A DNA stretch of 5,231 bases, from NCBI GenBank assembly GCA_902797345.1, contig CADBSL010000096.1, positions 1 through 5,231 on the forward strand. The letters are read 5' to 3'. Positions 1 through 5,180 of this stretch are shown piece after piece. Source of the stretch: an uncultured Eubacteriales bacterium. GTDB taxonomy: Bacteria; Bacillota; Clostridia; Peptostreptococcales; Anaerovoracaceae. Below the pieces are notes generated by a model that did not search any database, had not been told where the DNA came from, and worked only from the letters and a program-made list of their open reading frames with translations. A program made the translations under genes and the position numbers. Each line of letters opens with the position of its first letter. Position 1 is the first letter of the stretch.

Positions 1-287
1 ACGCCCAGGGTCTTCAAATAGTCCAGTTCTTTCTCTGCAGCCCGCTTGACCTCGAGCCAATAATCCTTCTGCGCCAACTGTCGGATCAACTCCTCATTGT
101 TCTTCGGGATATAAACATCCTTCCCACACGCCGGATCGTTGCGTTTGTAGAAATAAGCTTTATCTCTGACCTTGCTGACCCTAAGGTTTCCTGGAGGGGC
201 CCCCTTTAACGCCTTCTGAGCAGTTTTCAAAATCTTTTGCAATTCCGCAAATCGCGAACGTATCACCTTGATTGTATCATTACCCAC
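1..287 (-). CDS. Uncharacterised protein, N-terminal part (runs off left edge)
   Basis: An open frame of 95 complete codons starts at a GTG at 287 and leaves the window still open. The start is set by GGAGG at 294-298, six bases before the GTG; the ATG just inside (out of frame) leads quickly to a stop. The protein is basic and helical at the start (RSRFAELQKILKTAQKALKG), followed by NLRVSKVRDKAYFYKRND, then YIPKNNEELIRQLAQKDYW and a Lys/Glu-rich helix. No signal peptide or membrane segment is visible. The order helix, 'lrvSk...yFYkR', 'yIpknneel...lAqKdY', then 'aaeKEL' matches from memory an uncharacterised Firmicutes family whose members often carry a C-terminal nuclease-like (PD-(D/E)XK-type) domain. 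That half lies outside the window, so a nuclease role is only a guess. Upstream is the unusual dyad-rich region and a promoter pointing this way, so it is probably transcribed separately from the genes to the right. Confidence 0.75.
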   Translation of the reverse strand, partial: MGNDTIKVIRSRFAELQKILKTAQKALKGAPPGNLRVSKVRDKAYFYKRNDPACGKDVYIPKNNEELIRQLAQKDYWLEVKRAAEKELDYLKTLG

Positions 288-291
288 AATA

Positions 292-299
292 CTCCTCCC
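292..299 (-). promoter_or_regulatory. Ribosome binding site of the left-edge gene
   Basis: On the minus strand the sequence reads GGGAGGAG, then TATT and the GTG start at 287. This near-perfect Shine-Dalgarno match decides the GTG as the start. The small hairpin at 307-321 lies immediately upstream. Confidence 0.8.
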
Positions 300-306
300 A
301 TTAGTC

Positions 307-321
307 TGCTTTCAGCAAGCA
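307..321 (-). other. Small hairpin just upstream of the GTG gene's ribosome binding site
   Basis: TGCTT (307-311) and AAGCA (317-321) pair around a 5-nt loop. It lies 8 bases upstream of the Shine-Dalgarno sequence and overlaps the first half-site of the dyad array. It is short and could be chance. Confidence 0.3.
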
Positions 322-330
322 AAAGAAATC

Positions 331-360
331 TGAGCTGATCTTGCTGAGATTTTCAGCTCA
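331..360. other. Inverted repeat / hairpin TGAGCTGA...TCAGCTCA
   Basis: TGAGCTGA (331-338) and TCAGCTCA (353-360) are perfect 8-bp arms. An inner ATCT/AGAT pair (338-341 and 347-350) can extend the stem to about 11 bp, leaving a 3-nt bulge. It overlaps the second half-site of the first dyad and sits about 30 bp upstream of the ribosome binding site of the left-edge gene. There is no following T tract, so it does not look like a terminator. Confidence 0.5.
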
Positions 361-394
361 ACATCATCCCGCAGGAAAACAAATTAAGCAAGAA

Positions 395-483
395 ATACCT
401 CGTTTGAGACTATTTGCTGAATTTTCACCCATAAATCAAGTCGAAATCAAGGAAAACCTCCTCGAAATTCAGCAAACGAGTAT
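395..483. other. Long imperfect inverted repeat between dyads 2 and 3
   Basis: TTTGCTGAATTT (413-424) and AAATTCAGCAAA (465-476) are perfect 12-bp arms around a 40-nt loop. Outside them ATACCTCG (395-402) faces CGAGTAT (477-483) with a one-base bulge, giving an imperfect helix near 19 bp. CTCGTTTG (399-406) can alternatively pair with CAAACGAG (473-480), so two overlapping helices compete. On the minus strand the loop contains GAGGAGG, which can itself pair with TTTTCCT, but no useful open frame follows that ribosome-binding-like sequence. Confidence 0.55.
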
Positions 484-520
484 CAATTCATCAAAATTTG
501 CTCAATCCCACGCAATACAT

Positions 521-622
521 TTACGATTTCTTAAGCAAGACTCTCATAATTTCATCCATTTTGCTTAATTGAAAGAGCAAGTCTCTGATATCATCTGCAT
601 ATATTCTGTTTTGTTCATTCAT
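521..622 (-). CDS. Possible small protein, 33 codons (unrecognised)
   Basis: An ATG at 622 opens a 33-codon frame ending in TAA at 521. GGGAGA (631-636) lies 8 bases upstream, a reasonable ribosome binding site. The predicted peptide begins MNEQNRIYADDIRDLLFQLS and ends EIMRVLLKKS. It is charged with regularly spaced Leu, Ile and Met, as in a short amphipathic helix; no membrane segment or known family is recognised. It would be the first gene before the left-edge gene on the same strand. Two points weaken it. A good promoter match (TAGACA-17-TACAAT) overlaps its start, so that promoter's transcript would begin inside it; and the fourth dyad (531-568) lies entirely within it. It is therefore either a true micropeptide gene using a promoter further upstream, or a chance frame in a regulatory region. 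Confidence 0.35.
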   Translation of the reverse strand: MNEQNRIYADDIRDLLFQLSKMDEIMRVLLKKS

Positions 623-649
623 TGTACCATTCTCCCAGCTCATTGTCTA
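621..649 (-). promoter_or_regulatory. Likely sigma-70-type promoter facing the left-edge gene
   Basis: On the minus strand TAGACA (644-649) and TACAAT (621-626) are separated by exactly 17 bases. Each box differs from consensus (TTGACA, TATAAT) at one position. Transcription would begin near 613-615 and give a leader of about 325 nt before the GTG at 287, carrying all four dyads and the hairpins. It lies just past the terminator of the genes to the right, a sensible place for a new transcription unit. Confidence 0.5.
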
Positions 650-693
650 TCAATATTTATCATTAATGGAATATTATTGTATTCATTTGCTGT

Positions 694-748
694 AAAAAAC
701 CCGGCAGCACACGAGCTTTATTGCAAAGCTCGTGCCGCCGGGGTTTTT
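694..748 (-). terminator. Rho-independent terminator, bidirectional in appearance
   Basis: CACGAGCTTT (710-719) and AAAGCTCGTG (725-734) form a perfect 10-bp stem with a 5-nt loop. CCCGGC (700-705) with GCCGGG (737-742) extends it past a small internal loop. On the minus strand the stem is followed by six T (694-699), about 10-60 nt beyond the stop of the oxidoreductase gene, so it ends that transcript. On the plus strand it is followed by five T (744-748), so it could also stop transcription coming the other way. Confidence 0.92.
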
Positions 749-756
749 CACTCTGT

Positions 757-1341
757 CTACCAGGTCTTTGCCAGGTCGTCCAGAGCCGTGCCGGCCTTCT
801 CCAATTCAGCGGCCACGTCCACGCCGACAACGTCGATGAAGTCCGCGGCGATGCGCCGGAATTCGGAGATGCCCAGGACCTCCATCACATACTTCAGATA
901 CATCGTCCCGGGGTCGTTTTCACCCACATAACCGCCGGCGGTCTGGATGTACAGGGATTTCTCCGCCTTTGCAAGACCTTTCAACCCTTCCGCGGTGGCT
1001 TCGAAGGTGATGCCTTCCACGAAAATGTGCTCGATGTAGATCTTCAACACTGCCGGGAAGGCCAGGTCCCAGTAGGGTGCGCCAACCACGATCCGGTCCG
1101 CTGCCGCGAACTGCCGGGCCAGATCAAACATAGGCGCATCAAACTTCTTCGCCTCCAGCAAAGCGTAACGTTCATTGACCTTGTCATTGTCAAAGGGCAT
1201 CAGCCCCAGATCTTTCAAAACGACTGTCTCTACCGTACAGTCGCCCCGCTTTTCCAGATCCGACAGAAAGCGGTTGCATAATATCTTTGTCCGGGATTCC
1301 TCACCGGGCTTCATACAGGCATCGATAAATAAAACGTTCAT
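757..1341 (-). CDS. NAD(P)H-dependent oxidoreductase, flavodoxin-like fold (azoreductase-like)
   Basis: This 194-residue protein fits the Flavodoxin_2 family (FMN-dependent NADH-azoreductase / NAD(P)H quinone reductase), whose members are about 180-210 residues. The first strand and phosphate-binding loop are MNVLFIDACMKPGEESRT (1-18), matching the usual 'P...S.t' FMN loop. APYWDLAFPAVLKIYIEHIF (88-107) corresponds to the family's 'PmYnf.iPs.LKayiD' segment next to the flavin. TAGGYVG (134-140) corresponds to the later 's.GG.y' loop. Known members move two electrons from NAD(P)H to quinones, azo dyes or nitro compounds in the cytoplasm; the natural substrate cannot be told here. The ATG at 1341 has AAAGGA about 7 bases upstream. 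It is the last gene of the minus-strand cluster, about 110 bp after the crotonase stop, and is followed directly by a strong terminator. Confidence 0.88.
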   Translation of the reverse strand: MNVLFIDACMKPGEESRTKILCNRFLSDLEKRGDCTVETVVLKDLGLMPFDNDKVNERYALLEAKKFDAPMFDLARQFAAADRIVVGAPYWDLAFPAVLKIYIEHIFVEGITFEATAEGLKGLAKAEKSLYIQTAGGYVGENDPGTMYLKYVMEVLGISEFRRIAADFIDVVGVDVAAELEKAGTALDDLAKTW

Positions 1342-1361
1342 TTCGGTTCCTTTCTAAAATG

Positions 1362-1375
1362 AGCTTGGAGCTTGA
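1362..1375. repeat. Tandem heptamer pair AGCTTGG AGCTTGA
   Basis: GAGCTTG occurs twice back to back (1361-1367 and 1368-1374), in the leader of the oxidoreductase gene. It has the same 7-nt register and AGCTT core as the longer tract at 1409-1457, from which it is separated by about 33 bp of unrelated sequence. Confidence 0.55.
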
Positions 1376-1408
1376 AGTCAGGATCACATTACACGACGAA
1401 TAGTTTCC

Positions 1409-1457
1409 GCCTCCCAGCTCCTGGCTTCCCGCTTCCAGCTACTAGCTCCCAGCTATT
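1409..1457. repeat. Degenerate 7-nt-periodic repeat tract, consensus AGCTTCC
   Basis: Read from 1409 in steps of seven, the units are GCCTCCC, AGCTCCT, GGCTTCC, CGCTTCC, AGCTACT, AGCTCCC and AGCTATT. CTCCCAGCT recurs at 1411 and 1446, and CTTCCAGCT at 1432, so spacings are multiples of seven. The right-hand units overlap the stop codon and final codon of the crotonase gene. From memory, similar AGCT-rich heptamer tracts are scattered between genes in several Firmicutes genomes. No terminator-like T tract follows it on the minus strand. Confidence 0.65.
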
Positions 1458-2232
1458 TATACTGATACGGCTTGTGGGGCCGCTTTTCCAGAAAGGCTGT
1501 CATGGCTTCCAGTTTGTCTTCCGTATCGTAGCAGGCAGCGAAAACTTCTGTTTCTTTTTCAAAAGCTTCCTCGTAGTCCTTCTCCCACCCGAAGTCGATG
1601 CATTCCTTCATGGACTTCACGGCGATGGGCGCCATATCGGCGATGGTCCGGGCCAGTTCCATGGCCTTGTCCATCAGTTCCTCCCGGGGAACCACGAACT
1701 GTACCAGCCCTAACTCCATGGCTTCCGGGGCTTTTACCATCCGCCCGGTGAGCAGCAGCTCCTTCGCCCGAGCCTTGCCCACCACGTCTGCCAGAGTCTT
1801 CGTGCTGCCCCAGCCGGGGATGGTCCCCAGTTTGATGGTAGGCATGCCGATCTTCATGTCTTCCGAAGCCACTGTCATATCGCTGACCAGCACCACTTCC
1901 ATCCCGCCACCCAGGCAGAACCCGTGGACTGCACAGATCACCGGTACCCGGCATTCCATGATGGCTGTGATGCAGCTCTTCCCGAGCTTACCGAACTCCA
2001 GGGCGTCCGGACCGGTGGTGGCGATCTCCACACGGATGTCGCCGCCTACGGAGAAAGCCCTTTCTCCGTTGGCATTCAGCACCACGCAGTAAACGTCTTT
2101 GTCCTCTTCGACTTTGCCGAAAGCTTCCACGATCTCATGGATCAGTTCCTTGTTGAAGGCGTTCATCGCCTCCGGGCGGTTGAGTGTGATGGTCGCGATG
2201 TGGTTTTCTTTGTTATATAGTATGTAGCTCAT
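1453..2232 (-). CDS. Crotonase-family protein (enoyl-CoA hydratase/isomerase-like)
   Basis: At 259 residues this matches the usual length of about 260. The fold's landmarks are clear: ITLNRPEAMNAFN (15-27), AFSVGGDI (59-66) for the first oxyanion-hole region, AVHGFCLGGGMEVVLVSD (101-118) for the second, and GMPTIKLGTIPGWGSTKTL (129-147). The family binds acyl-CoA thioesters in the cytoplasm and stabilises an enolate. In true enoyl-CoA hydratases two glutamates act: the one after GGG is present (E112), but that of the 'PEI.LGtiPG' motif is replaced by threonine (T132). A simple hydratase label is therefore unsafe; an isomerase, decarboxylase, hydrolase or other crotonase activity is equally possible. 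The frame is open to an ATG at 2271, but the extra 13 residues are encoded by a palindromic repeat. ATG 2232 begins at the family's normal N-terminus (MSYILYNKEN) and has GGAG 8 bases upstream, within the repeat. Confidence 0.88.
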   Translation of the reverse strand: MSYILYNKENHIATITLNRPEAMNAFNKELIHEIVEAFGKVEEDKDVYCVVLNANGERAFSVGGDIRVEIATTGPDALEFGKLGKSCITAIMECRVPVICAVHGFCLGGGMEVVLVSDMTVASEDMKIGMPTIKLGTIPGWGSTKTLADVVGKARAKELLLTGRMVKAPEAMELGLVQFVVPREELMDKAMELARTIADMAPIAVKSMKECIDFGWEKDYEEAFEKETEVFAACYDTEDKLEAMTAFLEKRPHKPYQYK

Positions 2233-2235
2233 TAT

Positions 2236-2281
2236 CCCCTCTCCGTCACCTTCGGTGACACCTCTCCCCACAGGGGCGAGG
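2236..2281. repeat. GC-rich palindromic intergenic element carrying the crotonase gene's ribosome binding site
   Basis: CCCCTCTCC (2236-2244) is followed by a tight hairpin GTCACC-TTC-GGTGAC (2245-2259). Then CCTCTCCCC (2261-2269) pairs with GGGGCGAGG (2273-2281), with one mismatch and a 3-nt loop. This compact two-hairpin, pyrimidine-rich design is familiar from small dispersed repeats in Clostridia and Negativicutes genomes (recognition from memory). It fills most of the 75-bp gap between the TPR and crotonase genes. Read on the minus strand its end gives GGAGAGGGGATA just before the crotonase ATG. It may also act as an mRNA-processing or stability hairpin between the two genes. Confidence 0.6.
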
Positions 2282-2307
2282 CAAGATTTCTTCAGCAGCT
2301 TGCCGCC

Positions 2308-3495
2308 TTATTTCTTCAACTTCTCCAGTTCTGCTCTCCAAAGGGAGGTGATCCCTTCGCCGGGAGCCAGTTTCTCTGCTTCGTTCAACAGGTTTTCCGC
2401 TTCCTCCAGCCGGCCGGTATTGATGTAGACCGCCGCCAGATTGCAGAGGATCTCCGGATCGTTATCGTCCAGCAGCGCGGCTTTCTTGAAATACTTCTCC
2501 GCACTGTCGAAGTCCGACAGGGAGGCGTAGCACAGCCCCAGTTCGTTGCAGGCATCGCCCTGGGAAGGCCGCAGCCGGATCACTTCCTGGAAGAAGGGCA
2601 TCGCCGCTTCGAACTCTCCCAGCTTCCGATAAGCCAGACCGATGAAGAACAGCAGGTTCCACCATTCTTTGTATTTTTCATATAAAGGCAGCAGGATCGC
2701 CAGGCCTTCCGTGGCCCGGTCGTTCATCACTTCCAGGGTCCCCTTTTCGTAGAGGATCAGGTCATCCACCTGGTCCATCCGCTCCCGGACATCGTCCATC
2801 ATGGCCTGGTCGCCGGAGATCTTCAGGAATTTGGTCCACAGCTCCTTGGCTTCCTCGTAACGCTTTTTGTTCATGTAGAAGAAGCCCAGGAAATAATAGG
2901 CCTGGTCGAAGTTGGGGAATTCTTTGATGCACTGTTCGAACTTCCGGACGGATTCTTCCCGGAAGGCGACCTTCTTCGCTTCGTCCTCTTCGTTTTCATC
3001 CATGTAGATGTCCCGGCAGGCTCTGGCATAATTGAACAGAGCGTCCGCCGATTCCGGCGTCCGGGAATTGATCAGCATGGGGCCTTTGATGGCTTCCGTG
3101 GTCTTTTCCCAGCGCTCGTAGATGTCCGCTGCCCGGAACAGGATCGCCGCCCGCATCATATCTCCCACGCCGGCGCAGTCCAGCCCCTGGCTCAGGATGG
3201 CCATCCTGAGGCCTTTGATGTTGTATTTCAGGAATCGTTTGTACTGCTCCGCGTAGGGGAAGTTCTCATCGGAACCGATGACGAAGACCATGGCCTGGGC
3301 GGCCGCTGCCGGGGAAAAGCTTCCCTTTCCACCATTTTTCTTCGCCTCTTCTTCCACCACGGAAAGCATCACCGGGATGGGGATCCCCTTCAGGAACCGC
3401 AGTGCCGGGTGTTTGTCCACGAAATTATCGTTGAGGTTGATGAACACGATCTGGTCCATCGTCTTCTTAAAATACTTTTCAACTTCAGCAGCCAA
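2308..3495 (-). CDS. TPR-repeat protein of unknown role
   Basis: This 395-residue protein lacks a signal peptide or membrane segment, so it is probably cytoplasmic. The C-terminal half holds tetratricopeptide repeats at about 197-228 (AYYFLGFFYMNKKRYEEAKE), 278-310 (FFIGLAYRKLGEFEAAMPFF), 312-344 (NELGLCYASLSDFDSAEKYF) and 346-378 (CNLAAVYINTGRLEEAENLL). A helical stretch at 231-277 separates the first from the last three. TPRs bind peptides or partner proteins. The N-terminal 130 residues, with an Ala/Pro/Gly-rich stretch near 54-70, match no family I recognise. The start is a TTG: GGAGG (3505-3509) stands 9 bases upstream, and an in-frame stop just behind it rules out anything longer. The first in-frame ATG is residue 13 and has a poorer ribosome site. 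Only two bases separate this start from the radical SAM stop, so the two are almost certainly translated from one message and may work together. Confidence 0.85.
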   Translation of the reverse strand: MAAEVEKYFKKTMDQIVFINLNDNFVDKHPALRFLKGIPIPVMLSVVEEEAKKNGGKGSFSPAAAAQAMVFVIGSDENFPYAEQYKRFLKYNIKGLRMAILSQGLDCAGVGDMMRAAILFRAADIYERWEKTTEAIKGPMLINSRTPESADALFNYARACRDIYMDENEEDEAKKVAFREESVRKFEQCIKEFPNFDQAYYFLGFFYMNKKRYEEAKELWTKFLKISGDQAMMDDVRERMDQVDDLILYEKGTLEVMNDRATEGLAILLPLYEKYKEWWNLLFFIGLAYRKLGEFEAAMPFFQEVIRLRPSQGDACNELGLCYASLSDFDSAEKYFKKAALLDDNDPEILCNLAAVYINTGRLEEAENLLNEAEKLAPGEGITSLWRAELEKLKK

Positions 3496-3497
3496 TT

Positions 3498-5180
3498 CTA
3501 TTTACCTCCATTCAAATCGATCCTTTGGATCCGGGCCACGCCGCCGGCGTCTGCCTCCAGGGGGAAGAACATCAAAATCCCCGGGGTTTCCTCCCGTCGA
3601 AGGGGCGCCTTGCCCCGGGCGTATTCCTCCACATTATACCAAAAGGACCCATAATTGATCTTTTTCAGCGCTTCTCTCACGCGTTCGCCCTCCGGTCCGT
3701 TCTTCTTCAGCCATCCGTTGACAAAGTCCACGTAGGGCTTTTCGGTAAACCGGGACGGAGGCGCTGTGGATATTTTATCATAAAGCAGGAGTTCCTTCAA
3801 TTCCTCTGAGTCTCCCCACCCCATGGTTCCGGCGAATTCTTCGAAAATGTCATAGAGTTTTTCCCGCTTATGGTAGCTTTCCTGATAGCCGTTGTTATAG
3901 TAGAACTCCGACAGAGCTGTATAAAACCCGAAGGGCGTCCGGCCGGAGGCTCCAAGCAGATACCGCAGGGACGTCCGGAAACCGGGTTTGTTGAAATAGA
4001 GTTCCAGCACCGTCTCCAGCATCTTCAGCCGGATGATCTCTCCGGCAGAGATGAAGTCGTTGGCGATGACTTCGTAGGGTTCTTCCTCCCGGTAAAGGTA
4101 CCCATACTGCTCCGCCTCCCGGCGAAGACGGGTGCCCCGGATGAGTTTCAGGAATCCCAGCTGCAGGTCGTCGGGCTCCAATCCGTAGACCTCGTCAAAG
4201 GACCTTCCGAACCGTTCATACCCTTCGTGGGGCAGCCCGGCGATCAGGTCCAGGTGGACATGGACATTGCGTCCCTCCAGGATCCGCCGGGTGTTCCTCC
4301 AGAGCTTTTCCCGGTCCACCTTCCTCCCGCAGGCCGCCAGGGCCTCGTCGCAGGTGGACTGGACGCCGATCTCCACCTGGAACAGGCCGGTCCGTGCCTT
4401 TTCGAAGGCCTTCAGCATCTCCTCCGAGATCCGGTCTCCGCAGAGTTCAAAGTGGAAATTGGTGACGCCGTTGTCGTGGGCAATGATATATTCCATCATC
4501 TCTGCCGAACGCTCCAGGTCGATGTTGAAGGTCCGGTCGATGAATTTGACTTGTTTGACCCGCTTCTCCAGGAAGAAATCCAGTTCCTTTTTTACCCGCT
4601 CCAGCGGCAGAAGCCGCACCCCCTCGGATTCAGAGGACAGGCAGAAGCTGCACCGGAAGGGGCACCCCCGGGCGGATTCATAGTACACGATCCGGGTCTC
4701 GTCCAGTTCCGAATTCTCATAGGGAAAGGGGATGTCCTCCGGGTCCGGCAGTCCCCCGTCCAGAAGCCGGTCCGCCGGTACTTCCCAGGGTCCCTCCACC
4801 AGCATCTTCATCATTTTCGGGAAGCTGGTGTCGCCTTCCCCCACCAGGATCAGATCCGTTTCCGGGCACTTCTCCAGGAAGACTTCCGGGTCGTAGCTGA
4901 CCTCCGGGCCGCCCACGATGATCTTCATCTTCGGGTCGGTCTTCTTCAGGCTTTTGATCAGTGAGACGATCCGGGTCACATTCCAGATGTAGACGGAGAA
5001 GCAGACCGCGTCGTATCCGCCCCGGCAGATGTCGATGTAGATGGACATGTCGTCGTTGTTGATGGTGTACTCCTTTACCTCCAAAAAATCGCGATAGATA
5101 CCGGCACTTTCGTACAGGTATCTGAGGGCGAGGTTGCTATGGATGTATTGGGAGTTCAGGGTCGTTAAAAGTATTTTCAT
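3498..5180 (-). CDS. B12-binding domain radical SAM protein, DUF4080 type
   Basis: This 560-residue protein has three parts. Residues 1-140 form a Rossmann-like cobalamin-binding-type domain (MKILLTTLNSQYIHSNLALR at 1-20; IIVGGPEVSYDPE at 87-99; ILVGEGDTSF at 111-120). Residues about 164-380 form a radical SAM barrel with the cluster motif RGCPFRCSFC; C173, C177 and C180 would hold the [4Fe-4S] cluster that cleaves S-adenosylmethionine. Later barrel motifs are KFIDRTFN (212-219), VEIGVQS (269-275) and LDLIAGLPHEG (310-320). The remaining C-terminal region looks like DUF4080, found in anaerobe proteins of this length. The DxHxxG motif that supplies a cobalt ligand is not seen, so B12 binding is uncertain. 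The reaction is unknown; family relatives methylate or rearrange unreactive carbons. It heads the cluster and is followed 2 nt later by the TPR gene. The start matches the family N-terminus, yet no clear ribosome binding site precedes it, and the frame stays open upstream without a usable start. Confidence 0.9.
   Translation of the reverse strand: MKILLTTLNSQYIHSNLALRYLYESAGIYRDFLEVKEYTINNDDMSIYIDICRGGYDAVCFSVYIWNVTRIVSLIKSLKKTDPKMKIIVGGPEVSYDPEVFLEKCPETDLILVGEGDTSFPKMMKMLVEGPWEVPADRLLDGGLPDPEDIPFPYENSELDETRIVYYESARGCPFRCSFCLSSESEGVRLLPLERVKKELDFFLEKRVKQVKFIDRTFNIDLERSAEMMEYIIAHDNGVTNFHFELCGDRISEEMLKAFEKARTGLFQVEIGVQSTCDEALAACGRKVDREKLWRNTRRILEGRNVHVHLDLIAGLPHEGYERFGRSFDEVYGLEPDDLQLGFLKLIRGTRLRREAEQYGYLYREEEPYEVIANDFISAGEIIRLKMLETVLELYFNKPGFRTSLRYLLGASGRTPFGFYTALSEFYYNNGYQESYHKREKLYDIFEEFAGTMGWGDSEELKELLLYDKISTAPPSRFTEKPYVDFVNGWLKKNGPEGERVREALKKINYGSFWYNVEEYARGKAPLRREETPGILMFFPLEADAGGVARIQRIDLNGGK
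3505..3509 (-). promoter_or_regulatory. Ribosome binding site that sets the TTG start of the TPR gene
   Basis: The GGAGG is inside the last codons of the radical SAM gene (...Asn-Gly-Gly-Lys-stop), 9 bases before the TTG at 3495. It implies translational coupling and is the main reason for accepting TTG rather than the later ATG at 3459. Confidence 0.75.

Larger units (their letters stand above)
311..568. repeat. Array of four dyads TTNAGCAA-N22-TTGCTNAA in an AT-rich intergenic region
   Basis: Four 38-bp units occur at 311-348, 384-421, 468-505 and 531-568. Each begins TTCAGCAA or TTAAGCAA and has the inverted half-site TTGCT(G/C/T)AA starting exactly 30 bp later (311/341, 384/414, 468/498, 531/561). 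Seven half-sites match exactly and the eighth (341-348, TTGCTGAG) has one change. The 22-nt interiors are not conserved, and the units are spaced 73, 84 and 63 bp apart. The half-sites lie about three helical turns apart, as expected for protein binding on one face of DNA; each unit could also fold as an RNA hairpin with an 8-bp stem. This region lies between the left-edge gene and its likely promoter. No rRNA, tRNA, CRISPR array or convincing larger gene is present in 288-756. Confidence 0.7.

Noticed and set aside
353..424. 22-codon minus-strand frame starting near 430 after GAGGAGG
   Set aside because: The ribosome-binding-like sequence lies too far from the ATG and is within a hairpin; the peptide has no recognisable features.
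341..568. Plus-strand TTG-started 75-codon frame in the intergenic region
   Set aside because: It has no ribosome binding site, resembles no protein family, and consists mostly of the dyad array; it is best explained as chance.
311..568. CRISPR array
   Set aside because: The conserved parts are only 8-base half-sites with variable interiors and uneven unit spacing (73, 84, 63 bp); there is no conserved direct repeat of 23 bp or more.
288..640. Type III toxin-antitoxin RNA repeats (ToxI-like) before the left-edge gene
   Set aside because: ToxI repeats are near-identical tandem direct repeats followed by a terminator, and the left-edge protein does not resemble ToxN.
569..931. Plus-strand frame running through the terminator into the oxidoreductase gene
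   Set aside because: It crosses a strong hairpin terminator and is antisense to a clear flavodoxin-fold gene.
2233..2271. Extended crotonase start giving 13 more residues
   Set aside because: The added residues are encoded by the palindromic repeat and do not fit the family; the ATG at 2232 is better.
3870..4964. Long 364-codon plus-strand frame
   Set aside because: It is antisense to the radical SAM gene, whose motifs are unmistakable; long antisense frames are common opposite GC-rich genes.
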